Positions 19,353-28,672 of a DNA stretch of 64,000 nucleotides are shown one piece after another. The stretch covers positions 2,418,001 to 2,482,000 of the forward strand of contig CP017039.1 of the NCBI GenBank assembly GCA_001717545.1. The letters run 5' to 3'. A program made the translations under genes and the position numbers. Positions within the stretch are counted from its first letter, which is position 1. Each line of letters starts with the position of its first letter. The stretch comes from Anaerolineaceae bacterium oral taxon 439 (GTDB taxonomy: Bacteria; Chloroflexota; Anaerolineae; Anaerolineales; Anaerolineaceae). The notes under the pieces are model-generated. The model was given only the letters and a program-made list of their open reading frames with translations. It made no database searches and was not told where the DNA came from.

Positions 19353-20780
19353 ATGTTTTCGCTTAACGAAATAATCGCCGCCCTCGGCGGCCCCGTTCGA
19401 TCGGGGAGAAGTCTTCTTTTCAGCGAAGCCGTTATCGACAGCCGCCAGCTGATCAACGGGACGCTTTTCGTCGCGCTGACCGGCGAAAAAACCGACGGGC
19501 ATTCGTACGTCACGGAAGCTTTCCGCAAAGGCGCGCTCGCCGCGCTCGTCAGCCGCCCGATCGACGGAACGCGCGCGCTCGACCTGCGGAGCGGCTCCGC
19601 TGTCCCGGAAGATCAGGTTCCGGAAGCGCCATTCTGCATCCTCGTTGAGGATCCGCTCCTCGCGCTCCAGAAAATCGCCGCCTGGCACCGCAGTCAGCTC
19701 AAGCTGACCGTCATCGGGATCACCGGAACCGTCGGAAAATCGACGACGAAAGAGCTGATCTGGGAAGTTGCGTCCCGCTCGTTCATGACGCTGAAAAACA
19801 GCGGCAACCTCAACAACGAAATCGGACTGCCGCTGACGCTCCTCCGCGCCGGGAAAGGCCACGAGGCCGCCGTTCTGGAAATGGGCTTCTACGTTCCCGG
19901 CGAAATTAAACTCCTCTGCGATATTGCCAGGCCGCAGATCGGCGTGCTGACCAACGTTGGAACGGTTCACGCCGAACGGGCCGGCTCGATCGAAAATATC
20001 GCCAGGGGCAAAAGCGAACTCGTCGCCGAACTTCCGGCGGACGGCGTCGCGATCCTCAACTATGACGATCCGTATGTCCTGCCGATGCGCGGCGTGACGA
20101 AAGCGGCGGTTCTCACCTACGGACTCGATAACCGCGCCGATCTCTGGGCGGACGAAATCGAAAGCTTCGGGCTGGATGGGATCCGTTTCCGGCTTCATTC
20201 GGGCTCGGAAACGTTCCAGATCCGCGTCCCGCTGATCGGAAGGCACTCAGTCCACACCGCGCTCCGGGCGATCGCTGTCGGACGCGCGTTGAAAATGCGC
20301 TGGGAGGAGATTTTCCGCGGCCTCGATAACGGCCAGTCGCAGCTGCGAATGTCGGTCATGATGAGCCGCGAGGGCGCAATGATCATCGACGATACCTACA
20401 ACGCGTCGCCCGATTCTGTGATCGCCGCGCTTGACCTGCTCGACGAGATCCATAACGAGAAGGCGACGAACGCGAAGAAAATCGCGATCCTCGGCGACAT
20501 GCGCGAGCTGGGACAGTACGAAATCCAGGGCCACCGGGCCGTCGGCCAACGGGCCGCGCAAAGCTGCGACGAGCTCATCGCCGTCGGCAGATCGGCCCGG
20601 GAAATCGTCTTCGCCGCCGTCAACGCCGGGATGAAACCGGAGAAAATAAAATGGTTCGCGACCGTCGCCGAGACGATCGAATACGTCGAACTGCGTAAGT
20701 TTGCGGAAGGCGAAACCGTTCTCGTCAAGGGATCGCGCTCCCTGCAAATGGAACAGATTATCGCTATCATGGAGAGCTGA
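19353..20780 (+). CDS. murF: UDP-MurNAc-tripeptide--D-Ala-D-Ala ligase MurF
   Basis: MurF adds D-Ala-D-Ala to UDP-MurNAc-tripeptide in the last cytoplasmic ligase step. The 475-residue protein has the N-terminal SRQLINGTLFVALTGEKTDGH substrate domain, the ATP loop GITGTVGKSTTKE at about 119-131, NNEIGLPLTLL, and the C-terminal DDTYNASPDSV and ILGDMRELG. A strong AAAGGAGG lies seven bases before ATG 19353. murE, which usually stands directly before murF, is absent here, so the third-residue ligase must be encoded elsewhere. Confidence 0.96.
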   Translation: MFSLNEIIAALGGPVRSGRSLLFSEAVIDSRQLINGTLFVALTGEKTDGHSYVTEAFRKGALAALVSRPIDGTRALDLRSGSAVPEDQVPEAPFCILVEDPLLALQKIAAWHRSQLKLTVIGITGTVGKSTTKELIWEVASRSFMTLKNSGNLNNEIGLPLTLLRAGKGHEAAVLEMGFYVPGEIKLLCDIARPQIGVLTNVGTVHAERAGSIENIARGKSELVAELPADGVAILNYDDPYVLPMRGVTKAAVLTYGLDNRADLWADEIESFGLDGIRFRLHSGSETFQIRVPLIGRHSVHTALRAIAVGRALKMRWEEIFRGLDNGQSQLRMSVMMSREGAMIIDDTYNASPDSVIAALDLLDEIHNEKATNAKKIAILGDMRELGQYEIQGHRAVGQRAAQSCDELIAVGRSAREIVFAAVNAGMKPEKIKWFATVAETIEYVELRKFAEGETVLVKGSRSLQMEQIIAIMES

Positions 20781-20786
20781 GCAACA

Positions 20787-21779
20787 ATGAACAACGCATC
20801 GTCAACCATTACGCTATCTATCCTCGGTTTCCTGATGACGGTTATCTGGGGAGAACCGTTTATCCTTTTCCTGAAACGGTTCCGCCTCGGGAAAGTCGTC
20901 CGCGCCGAAGGGCCGCAGGAGCAATTCGATAAGGGCGGAACGCCGACGATGGGCGGCGTCATGTTCATCGTTCCGACGCTCCTCGTCACGATCATGCTGA
21001 ACGCCGCGTCCCTCTTCGGCGTCGATATTATCGGTCAGACGTTCGTTACCCCGATGGTCGCGCTCGTGATCTTCGGCATCCTCGGAGGAATCGACGACTG
21101 GATCGGAATGGATAAGCGGCGCGAAGGAAAGGGGTTCCGCGCGCGCGATAAATTTATCCTTCAAGTCGTCTTCGCGCTCGCGATCGCCTGGGCAATTAAA
21201 TACGGATTGGGGATATCCTGCTTTTATTGGCCCGGGAACCCGGAACCGATCGAGCTCGGGTATTTCTTTATCCCGCTCGCCGCGTTTATTATCGTCGGCG
21301 AATCCAACGCGATCAACCTGACCGATGGAATGGACGGGCTGGCCGGAATGATCTCCGCGACCGCGTTCGCCGGCTACGGGATTATCGCCCTGATGGTCGG
21401 ACAGCCGCATATCGGCGGGTTCTGCTTCATTATTGTCGGAGCGATCCTTGCGTTCCTCTGGTACAACGTTCATCCGGCGCAGCTGTTCATGGGCGACTGC
21501 GGTTCGCTTTCGCTCGGCGCAACGCTCGCCGTAATCGCGCTGATCACGGGCCACCTGCTCGTGCTGCCGCTGATTACGATTATCCCGATGGCGGAGACGC
21601 TTTCGGATATTATCCAAATCGTTTATTTCAGGTTTTCCGGTGGGAACCGTTTCTTCCTGATGGCCCCGCTGCATCATCATTTCAACAAACTGGGCTGGTC
21701 CGAGGTTCAAATCGTCCAGCGTTTCTGGCTGATCAGTATTCTCGCCGTCCTGTTCGGGGTCGCGATTTCAATGGTCTAA
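20787..21779 (+). CDS. mraY: phospho-MurNAc-pentapeptide transferase MraY
   Basis: Polytopic membrane enzyme that moves phospho-MurNAc-pentapeptide to undecaprenyl phosphate, forming lipid I. The 330-residue length is normal, with about ten hydrophobic helices. Diagnostic motifs are GGTPTMGG, GIDDWIGMDKRR (DD motif), NAINLTDGMDGLAG (catalytic Asp) and MAPLHHHFNKLGW (HHH motif). It begins six bases after murF and leads into murD, the usual order. Confidence 0.96.
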   Translation: MNNASSTITLSILGFLMTVIWGEPFILFLKRFRLGKVVRAEGPQEQFDKGGTPTMGGVMFIVPTLLVTIMLNAASLFGVDIIGQTFVTPMVALVIFGILGGIDDWIGMDKRREGKGFRARDKFILQVVFALAIAWAIKYGLGISCFYWPGNPEPIELGYFFIPLAAFIIVGESNAINLTDGMDGLAGMISATAFAGYGIIALMVGQPHIGGFCFIIVGAILAFLWYNVHPAQLFMGDCGSLSLGATLAVIALITGHLLVLPLITIIPMAETLSDIIQIVYFRFSGGNRFFLMAPLHHHFNKLGWSEVQIVQRFWLISILAVLFGVAISMV

Positions 21780-21815
21780 CGATCGAAAAATAAAAACGAT
21801 TTACAGGGAAACCGT

Positions 21816-23243
21816 ATGGAAAACACAGTGGAAATCAAATCAACGCATTGGGACGAGAAAAATGTCGTGATCGTCGGGGCAGGCCGCCAGGGCCAGGCCG
21901 CCGCGCGCTTCCTGATTTCCCGCCATGTGAACGTTACGGTAACCGATCGCGCGCCCGGAGAGAAATGCGCCGCGGCGATCGAAGCGCTGAGCGGACTGCC
22001 GATCCGCTGGGTCACGGGAGGCCACCCGCTCTCGCTCCTGGACGAGGCGGATTTCGTCTGCGTCAGCGGCGGCGCCGACCTGCGGCAGCCTTTCCTCGCC
22101 GAAGCGGTTAACCGTGGGATCCCGCTTCTCAACGATACCGAAATCTTTTTTCAGGAGTCTCCGGCCCCGATTATCGGGCTGACCGGCTCGGCCGGAAAAA
22201 CGACGACGACAACGCTCGTCGGACGAATCGCCGAATCCGACCGGCAGCGGCGTCATTCGCGGACCTCCGTTTTCGTCGGGGGGAATATCGGAACGCCGCT
22301 GATCGCGAGAATCGACGAAATCGGGGCGAACGACTGCGTCATTCTCGAATTATCGTCGTTCCAGCTTGAGCTCGTGACGATCAGTCCGCATATCGCCGCC
22401 GTACTGAATATCACCCCGAACCATCTCGACCGCCATGGCACAATGGAAGAATATATCCGCGCGAAACGGAATATCCTGAATTTCCAGTCCGAATCCGACT
22501 GGGCGGTCCTGAGCCGCGACGACGGGAACAGCGCCGCGCTCCGAACCGCGGTCCGGGGAAAATCAGCGACGTTCGGATTCGAACCGCCGTTCGGAGACGA
22601 GGCGATTGCGGTAGGGATCGACGAAGGCTTCGTCTTCGCGACGATCAACGGGAAGCGGAAAAACCTCCTGAAAAGAATTGAAATCAGCCTTCCCGGGCGG
22701 CATAACCTCTCCAACGTCATGGCCGCCGCCGCGATCGCGCTCAGCGCCGGCTTTGACCCGCTGTCGATCCAAGGCGGGATCCGCGGTTTCAGCGGCGTCC
22801 CGCACCGGCTCGAAACGGTCGGCAAGCTCCATGGCGTCCGTTATATTAACGACTCGATCGCGACCGCGCCGGAACGGACGCTCGCCGCTTTGAACGCGTT
22901 CAGCGATCCGATGATCCTCCTGCTCGGCGGGCGCGATAAAAAGCTTCCCTGGGGGAAGCTCGCCGACGAGCTCAACCGCAAGGCCAAAGCCGCCGTCTGC
23001 TTCGGGGAGGCCGGCCCGATGATCGCGCAGGCGCTCGAATCCAGCCCGGTCCGGAACCCGCGCTTCGTCGTCCGTCGGGCCGCTACAATGCTCGATGCGC
23101 TCGAAATCGCGAGGGAACTGGGCGAAGCCGGCGATCTTGTCCTTCTCTCGCCCGGAGGAACGAGCTACGACGCGTATAAAGACTTTGAAGAAAGGGGGAA
23201 CGAATTCCGCTCATGGGTCAGATCGCAAATCTCCAATTCCTGA
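21816..23243 (+). CDS. murD: UDP-MurNAc-L-Ala--D-Glu ligase MurD
   Basis: MurD adds D-glutamate to UDP-MurNAc-L-alanine. The 475-residue protein has an N-terminal Rossmann-like domain (VVIVGAGRQGQAAARFL), the ATP-binding LTGSAGKTTTTTLVG, NHLDRHGTMEEYIRAKRNI, and C-terminal NDSIATAPERTLAAL, LLGGRDKKLPW and LLSPGGTSYDAYKDFEERGNEF. It overlaps the following ftsW frame by 31 bases, so the two are probably translationally coupled. Confidence 0.95.
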   Translation: MENTVEIKSTHWDEKNVVIVGAGRQGQAAARFLISRHVNVTVTDRAPGEKCAAAIEALSGLPIRWVTGGHPLSLLDEADFVCVSGGADLRQPFLAEAVNRGIPLLNDTEIFFQESPAPIIGLTGSAGKTTTTTLVGRIAESDRQRRHSRTSVFVGGNIGTPLIARIDEIGANDCVILELSSFQLELVTISPHIAAVLNITPNHLDRHGTMEEYIRAKRNILNFQSESDWAVLSRDDGNSAALRTAVRGKSATFGFEPPFGDEAIAVGIDEGFVFATINGKRKNLLKRIEISLPGRHNLSNVMAAAAIALSAGFDPLSIQGGIRGFSGVPHRLETVGKLHGVRYINDSIATAPERTLAALNAFSDPMILLLGGRDKKLPWGKLADELNRKAKAAVCFGEAGPMIAQALESSPVRNPRFVVRRAATMLDALEIARELGEAGDLVLLSPGGTSYDAYKDFEERGNEFRSWVRSQISNS

Positions 23244-25486
23244 ACCAGAAGAAAATCCGCGTTTCGACGCGGCTCCTGATCGACGTCCCGTTGATCATCG
23301 TCGTTTTTATGCTGGTCATGATCGGGCTGGTCTTCGTTTACTCCGCGAGCTGGTCATTCTCGATTCAGGCGTTCGACAACGCCGCTTACATGGTCAGCAA
23401 GCAGGCCCTCTGGCTCTTTCTGGGCGTCGCCGCCGCGCTGATCATGGGCTTCCTGATTCCCTACCGCTGGCTCCAGCCGCTCTCGCCGTATCTCCTGATC
23501 GGGACGATGATTTCGCTGTTGATCCTGCTGCTGATCCCCGCTGCGGCCGGCGTTACGCGAACCTTTTTCGGCGGCTCGGTTCAACCGTCCGAAATCGCTA
23601 AAATCGCGATTATTATCTACCTGGCCGCGCTGTATACGAAACGCGCCGAGCTCGTCGAATCCGGCGGGCTCCGCTCGCTCGAACCGTTTATTATCCCGAC
23701 AATCTGCGCCGTTCTCGTCATGGTCCAGCCGGACTTCAGCGCCGCGATTACGATCCTCGCGCTTTCCGCGATGATCTACATGCTCGCCGGCGGGCAGATC
23801 AACTGGGTGATTACGATTCTTTTCGTCGCGCTCTTCCTGACGATAATCGCGTACTTTTTCTTCGATAAAGTCCGCGTCCGAACCGATGAATATATATCCG
23901 GCTTCCTGAACCCCGAAGAAGCCTCGTATCATATTCAGCGCGTCCTGAAATCGATTATCAACGGCGGCTGGTTCGGGACCGGCGTCGGAAAAGGAATCGG
24001 GAAAATGACGGGGCTGCCCGTTCCCTGGACCGATAGTATCTACGTCGTGATTATCGAGGAAACCGGCGTTGCCGGCGGAATCTTCGTCTTAGGACTGTAC
24101 CTGATGATCCTCTGGCGCGGGTTCCGAATCTCGATCGGCGCCCCGGACGCTTTCGGAAAGCTTCTCGCCGCCGGAATAACGCTTTGGATCACGTTTGAAG
24201 CGCTCCTGAATATCGGCGTCCTGCTGAATATTTTCCCGTTCGCCGGAAACGCGCTCCCGTTAATCAGCTACGGCGGAACGAATATGGTCGTAACGCTCGG
24301 GAGTATCGGAATCCTGCTGAATATCTCGCGCCAGACCGCGATCTACAATCTTGAGAAAGGAAAGACCGTACCCGATGCGATGGTTAATCTGCGCGGGGGG
24401 ACCGGGGGTGGCGTGTATCCAGCCTTGGCCGTTCTCCAAGAACAAAAAAGTAAAGAGAACGTCGACGAGATCCTCTGGGTCGGCGGCGCCGATGGTATCG
24501 AAAAACGGCTCGTCGAACGGGAAGGAATCCCTTTCAAGGGGATCGCCGCCGCCGGGCTGCATGGCGTCGGACTGAAGAGACTCCCGGGGAACCTGCTGCG
24601 CCTGATCCGCGGGTTCTTCGAATCGCTGGCGATTATCCGTGACTTTGATCCGGACGTCCTGTTTTTCACCGGCGGGTACGTCGGCTTTCCGGTCGCGCTG
24701 GCCGGACTTTTCCGGAGAAAGGTCATCTTCATTCCTGATATCGAGCCGGCCGTCGCGCTGAGCGCGCTGAGTAAAGTCGCCGACCGGATAACCGTCGTCG
24801 CCGAAGAAAGTCGCCGCTATCTTCCGAAACGCGCGAACGTCGCCGTCACGGGTTACCCGACGAGACCGGCGCTGACCGCCGTCCGCCGCGAAGATGCGCT
24901 CGCCGGGTTTGGGCTGGATCCCGAGCTTCCGACGGTCTTCTTCTTCGGCGGCTCGAAAGGCGCGGCCTCCATTAACAGCGCTCTCTGGAAAATCCTGCCG
25001 CGGCTCTGCGAACATGCGCAGGTCCTGCACGCGACCGGAGAGGCGAACTGGGGCGACGCGCGAACGAAGCTTGAAGCGCTCCCGGAAACGATCCGCGGCC
25101 GCTATCACGCTTACCCATACCTGCACGAAACGATCGGCGCGGCGTTCAGAGCCGCCGACCTGATCGTCTCACGGGCCGGCGCGTCGACGATCGGGGAATT
25201 CCCGCTTTTCGCCGTCCCGGCGATCCTCGTCCCATACCCGCATGCCTGGCGCTATCAGCGGGTCAACGCGGAGTACCTCGTCAACAAAGGCGCGGCCCTG
25301 CTCCTTCGCGACGAAGAGCTGACGGACGGATTGCTTCCGAGCGTACTTGACGTCTTAACCGACGCCGAAAAACGCGAACGCATGAGCGCCGCGATGCGCT
25401 CGCTCGCGAAACCGGACGCCGCGGACGCGATCGCCGCGGTCCTCCTCGAAGCCGGCGGCAAAACGAATAAAAAAAGAAAAAAATAA
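23213..25486 (+). CDS. ftsW/murG: FtsW-MurG joined reading frame (fusion as sequenced; probable one-base loss at junction)
   Basis: One 757-residue frame. Residues 1 to about 385 are FtsW, the SEDS lipid II polymerase of the septum: about ten membrane helices, VFVYSASW, QPDFSAA, and the C-terminal PLISYGGTNMVVTLGSIGILLNISR. Residues about 390-757 are MurG, the GT28 GlcNAc transferase making lipid II: TGGGVYPALAVL, FTGGYVGFPVALAG, FFFGGSKGAASIN, LIVSRAGASTIGEF, and YPHAWRYQRVNAEYLV. At the junction an ATG (24375) in the +1 frame encodes MRWLICAGG, the canonical MurG start, and the frames meet in a G6 tract. One extra G would give separate overlapping genes. Treat it as ftsW plus murG until the G-run is checked. 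Confidence 0.85.
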   Translation: MGQIANLQFLNQKKIRVSTRLLIDVPLIIVVFMLVMIGLVFVYSASWSFSIQAFDNAAYMVSKQALWLFLGVAAALIMGFLIPYRWLQPLSPYLLIGTMISLLILLLIPAAAGVTRTFFGGSVQPSEIAKIAIIIYLAALYTKRAELVESGGLRSLEPFIIPTICAVLVMVQPDFSAAITILALSAMIYMLAGGQINWVITILFVALFLTIIAYFFFDKVRVRTDEYISGFLNPEEASYHIQRVLKSIINGGWFGTGVGKGIGKMTGLPVPWTDSIYVVIIEETGVAGGIFVLGLYLMILWRGFRISIGAPDAFGKLLAAGITLWITFEALLNIGVLLNIFPFAGNALPLISYGGTNMVVTLGSIGILLNISRQTAIYNLEKGKTVPDAMVNLRGGTGGGVYPALAVLQEQKSKENVDEILWVGGADGIEKRLVEREGIPFKGIAAAGLHGVGLKRLPGNLLRLIRGFFESLAIIRDFDPDVLFFTGGYVGFPVALAGLFRRKVIFIPDIEPAVALSALSKVADRITVVAEESRRYLPKRANVAVTGYPTRPALTAVRREDALAGFGLDPELPTVFFFGGSKGAASINSALWKILPRLCEHAQVLHATGEANWGDARTKLEALPETIRGRYHAYPYLHETIGAAFRAADLIVSRAGASTIGEFPLFAVPAILVPYPHAWRYQRVNAEYLVNKGAALLLRDEELTDGLLPSVLDVLTDAEKRERMSAAMRSLAKPDAADAIAAVLLEAGGKTNKKRKK
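24375..24408 (+). other. G6 tract at ftsW/murG junction: candidate frameshift or slippage site
   Basis: ATG at 24375 opens MRWLICAGG in the +1 frame relative to FtsW. Past G6 (24395-24400) and ACCGGGGG, the family sequence TGGGVYPALA continues in the FtsW frame. With G7, MurG would read MRWLICAGGTGGGVYPALA without a break, and FtsW would end about 17 codons later at a TAA near 24451. AAAGGAAAG about 11 bases before the ATG could be the murG ribosome site. Confidence 0.7.
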
Positions 25487-25504
25487 CGGAGACGGAAACG
25501 GAAA

Positions 25505-27826
25505 ATGCGAAACGGATTAAACGTACCCATTCATATCATCGGCATCGGCGGAACCGGCATGTCCGCGATCGCTGTCGTTCTGCGCGAGAGTGGCGCGAAC
25601 GTCCGCGGTTCGGATCAGGCTGAATCCGCGATGACCGAGCGGCTCCGTTCGCTGGGGATTCCGGTTCAAATCGGGCATTCGGCCGAAAACGTCGCAGGCG
25701 CCGGTCTCGTTCTTTACTCCTCCGCCGTCCATCCGGAAAATCCTGAACTGATCGCCGCGCGCACGGCGGGAATCCCGACGCTGAAACGGTCCGAATTCCT
25801 GACCCGGCTCTTAGACGGGCGGAACCTCGTCGCCGTCGCCGGGACGCACGGGAAAACGACGACGACCTCGATGATCGCCTGGATCCTGACGCGCGCGAAC
25901 GTCCGTCCCGGCTTCATTATCGGTTCAACGCCGAAAAATTCTGGAACGAACGCCGCCGCTGGAGCGTCGGAAACGTTCGTTATTGAAGCCGACGAATATG
26001 ACCGGATGTTCCTTGGGCTGCGTCCGTCGACGGCCGTATTAACGCTGATCGAACCGGATCATCCGGACTGCTTCCCGACCGACGACGCCTATTATCAGGC
26101 GTTCCGCGACTTCATCGCCTGCTGCAAAGCCGGCGCGCGCGTCCTGATTTTCAGCGGCGATCCGATCCAGCGCCAGCTCGTCGAGGACTCCGGCGCGAAC
26201 GTTTCCGTCCGAAGCTACGGTTTCGGCGCTGACGACGATTATCGGATCGAAAACGCCGAAGTCGCCGAAAACGGCGCTTATCGTTTTACGCTGACCGCGC
26301 GCGCTTCCGGACGCGGAGTCTCGATCCAGCTCGCCGTCCCGGGGCTGCATAACGTCGCAAACGCCGCCGCCGCGCTCGCCGCCGTCCTGGAATCCGCTGC
26401 GCTGCCGAACGAAGCCGAAGCGTTGAACACGGCCGCCGAAGCGCTTTCCGAATTCGCCGGAAGCGCGCGCCGTTTCGAAACAATCGCCGATCAGGACGGG
26501 GTCCTGGTCATCGACGACTATGCGCATCATCCAACCGAGATTCGCGCCGCGCTGTCCGCGGCGAAAAACGCCTGGCCGAAGCGGCGAATCTGGGCGCTCT
26601 GGCAGCCGCACACCTTCTCGCGAACGCGGCAGCTCCTCGACGCCTTCCGCCGAGCGTTCGGAGACGCCGATAAGCTCCTCATAACGCCGATTTACGCCGC
26701 CCGGGAAAACGAAAACGGGTTCTCGAACGCGGCGCTGAAAAAAGCGATCCGCGCCGTACGTCCGGACGCGATCTTCGCGGAGACGAACGAACGCGCCGCC
26801 GAGCTGCTGACGATGGGGCTGAGGCCCGGCGACGTCGTCCTGACGCTCTCCGCCGGGGACGCGAACCGGATCGGGCCAGCCGCCTTAGACGCGATCGCCC
26901 GCGAGGCCCGGCCGGCCAATCCAGCCGAGCTCGACGCACGGATCGAAAAGAACGCGCCGATCGCGATCATCTCGAACCTGCGCGTCGGCGGACCGGCGAA
27001 AGAAACGCTGATCGTGGAAAGCGAAGCCGAACTGATCGCCGCCGTCCGCGCGGCACGGCAAGCTGCGCTGACATTCAAGGTCGTCGGCGGCTTATCGAAT
27101 ATCCTTTTCAGCGACGACGGTTTCGCCGGACGAATCATCGTTAATCGTTCTTCCGCAATCCGGCTTATCGAAATCGGGAACGGCCGTGCCCGGATCCGCG
27201 CCGCCTCCGGCGTTCCGCTGAATTCGCTCGTTCGCGCGGCGATCGATTTCGGCCTGACAGGATTGGAATGGGCGACGCGGATTCCCGGCTCGGTCGGCGG
27301 CGCGGTCTACGGAAACGCCGGCGCGTACGGGAGCGAGATCAATGAAACGCTGCGAACGGTAACCGTCCTGAGCGAGGACGGACGCGTTATCAACCTCCGA
27401 AGGGACGAGATCCCGTTCGTTTATCGGGCGAGCGGCTTCAAGTCCGGCGAGCTGCGCGGGACGATCCTCGCGGCCGAATTCGAGCTCGCGTCCGGGGACC
27501 CGGACGCAATCGAAGCGCGCGCCGCTGAAGTCTGGGGAAAGCGTGAAAAATTCAACTTCAGGAACCAGGGATCGCTCGGCTCGGTCTTCCGGAACCCGAA
27601 CGGGGATTACGCCGGACGGCTGATTACGGAATGCGGACTGAGGAACGCGGCGGAAGGAGGAGCGGCCGTCAGCGACTTCCACGGTAATATCTTCGTTACG
27701 AACCCGGGCGCGACCGCCGCCGATTTCCGCCGTCTCGTTGAGCGCGTCCGCACGGCGGTTCAGGCGAGCTTCGGGATCACGCTGCAAACCGAGATCGAGA
27801 TTTACGAAGGAAAGGAGGACGCATGA
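25505..27826 (+). CDS. murC/murB: MurC-MurB fusion: UDP-MurNAc--L-Ala ligase / UDP-GlcNAc-enolpyruvate reductase
   Basis: A 773-residue protein combining two consecutive steps. Residues 1 to about 460 are MurC: HIIGIGGTGMSAIA, GTHGKTTTTSM near 115, EADEYDRMF, DDYAHHPTEIRA and HTFSRT. Residues about 475-773 are MurB: the FAD-binding NLRVGGPA, GLEWATRIPGSVGGAVYGNAG, QGSLGSVFRNP with the catalytic serine, and SDFHGNIFVTNPGATAADF. The linker (about 455-480) is short and in frame with no homopolymer or internal start, so unlike FtsW-MurG this looks like a true fusion. MurB makes UDP-MurNAc, which MurC then uses. It overlaps ftsQ by four bases. Confidence 0.94.
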   Translation: MRNGLNVPIHIIGIGGTGMSAIAVVLRESGANVRGSDQAESAMTERLRSLGIPVQIGHSAENVAGAGLVLYSSAVHPENPELIAARTAGIPTLKRSEFLTRLLDGRNLVAVAGTHGKTTTTSMIAWILTRANVRPGFIIGSTPKNSGTNAAAGASETFVIEADEYDRMFLGLRPSTAVLTLIEPDHPDCFPTDDAYYQAFRDFIACCKAGARVLIFSGDPIQRQLVEDSGANVSVRSYGFGADDDYRIENAEVAENGAYRFTLTARASGRGVSIQLAVPGLHNVANAAAALAAVLESAALPNEAEALNTAAEALSEFAGSARRFETIADQDGVLVIDDYAHHPTEIRAALSAAKNAWPKRRIWALWQPHTFSRTRQLLDAFRRAFGDADKLLITPIYAARENENGFSNAALKKAIRAVRPDAIFAETNERAAELLTMGLRPGDVVLTLSAGDANRIGPAALDAIAREARPANPAELDARIEKNAPIAIISNLRVGGPAKETLIVESEAELIAAVRAARQAALTFKVVGGLSNILFSDDGFAGRIIVNRSSAIRLIEIGNGRARIRAASGVPLNSLVRAAIDFGLTGLEWATRIPGSVGGAVYGNAGAYGSEINETLRTVTVLSEDGRVINLRRDEIPFVYRASGFKSGELRGTILAAEFELASGDPDAIEARAAEVWGKREKFNFRNQGSLGSVFRNPNGDYAGRLITECGLRNAAEGGAAVSDFHGNIFVTNPGATAADFRRLVERVRTAVQASFGITLQTEIEIYEGKEDA

Positions 27827-28668
27827 ACTTCGGATTCGGTTCCAACAATCGGGACCGCCTGGATCGGATCGGCGCCGCGCCCGGAAATAATCGAATCGAA
27901 AGTGAACGGCTGAAAACGAATTCGGAACGGATCCCGTCGAGGAAAACCAAATCCGGACGGACGTCCGCGCGGATCCTGTCGCTGATCAGCGCCGCTCTCT
28001 TCGCGCTCGCGCTTGGACTGTACCTGCGTCTTCCCGATTTCCGCGTCGCCTCCGTTCAAATTTACGGGCACGAGAACGTCAATCCGGAAGAACTGATCTA
28101 CTACACCGGCATGAAAAACCAGGCGATCGGGACGGTTGATCCTGAGGTTATCGAACGGAATATCTTCCGCCGCTACCCGGAAAACCGCGCGATCAGCGTG
28201 CATGCCGCGCTTCCGAACCGTCTTGACGTCTACTTTGAGCAGCGGGTCGCCGCAGTCGAATGGAACTTCGGGGGAAGCCGCTTCTGGATCGACGAAGAAG
28301 GGTTCGTCTTTAACGAGAACCTTTCCGCCAGCCCGGAAATTATCGTCTACGCCAATAGCTTCCCCGGCGCGATGAATCGGAACGACCGTACGGTCCCGAA
28401 AAAATTCCGGAAGGAGATCGTCGATTCGGCCCGACGAATCTTCGCCGTCAAGCCCGCCGAATCACGGCTGAATTTCACGTATGATAACGGCTATGGCTGG
28501 GACAGCGGCAAAGGCTACATGCTCTGGATCGGCGTCAACGATTCGGGCCTGAACGAGAAAATGGCGATGGCGAACGGATTGGACCGGTATTTCAAAGCGA
28601 ACGAAATCGAACCGGAAATGCTCAGTCTTGAGTTTATCAACGCACCTTATTATCGATTCGCGGATTAG
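27823..28668 (+). CDS. ftsQ: cell-division protein FtsQ/DivIB
   Basis: A 281-residue single-pass protein. A long basic cytoplasmic segment (1 to about 48) precedes one transmembrane helix (about 50-67, LISAALFALALGLYL), then a POTRA domain (FRVASVQIYGHENVNPEELIYYTGMK) and a FtsQ/DivIB beta domain (LPNRLDVYFEQRVAAVEW). FtsQ anchors the FtsLB complex at the septum. It lies between murC/murB and ftsA, overlapping the former by ATGA, the normal place. Confidence 0.9.
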   Translation: MNFGFGSNNRDRLDRIGAAPGNNRIESERLKTNSERIPSRKTKSGRTSARILSLISAALFALALGLYLRLPDFRVASVQIYGHENVNPEELIYYTGMKNQAIGTVDPEVIERNIFRRYPENRAISVHAALPNRLDVYFEQRVAAVEWNFGGSRFWIDEEGFVFNENLSASPEIIVYANSFPGAMNRNDRTVPKKFRKEIVDSARRIFAVKPAESRLNFTYDNGYGWDSGKGYMLWIGVNDSGLNEKMAMANGLDRYFKANEIEPEMLSLEFINAPYYRFAD

Positions 28669-28672
28669 AAAG

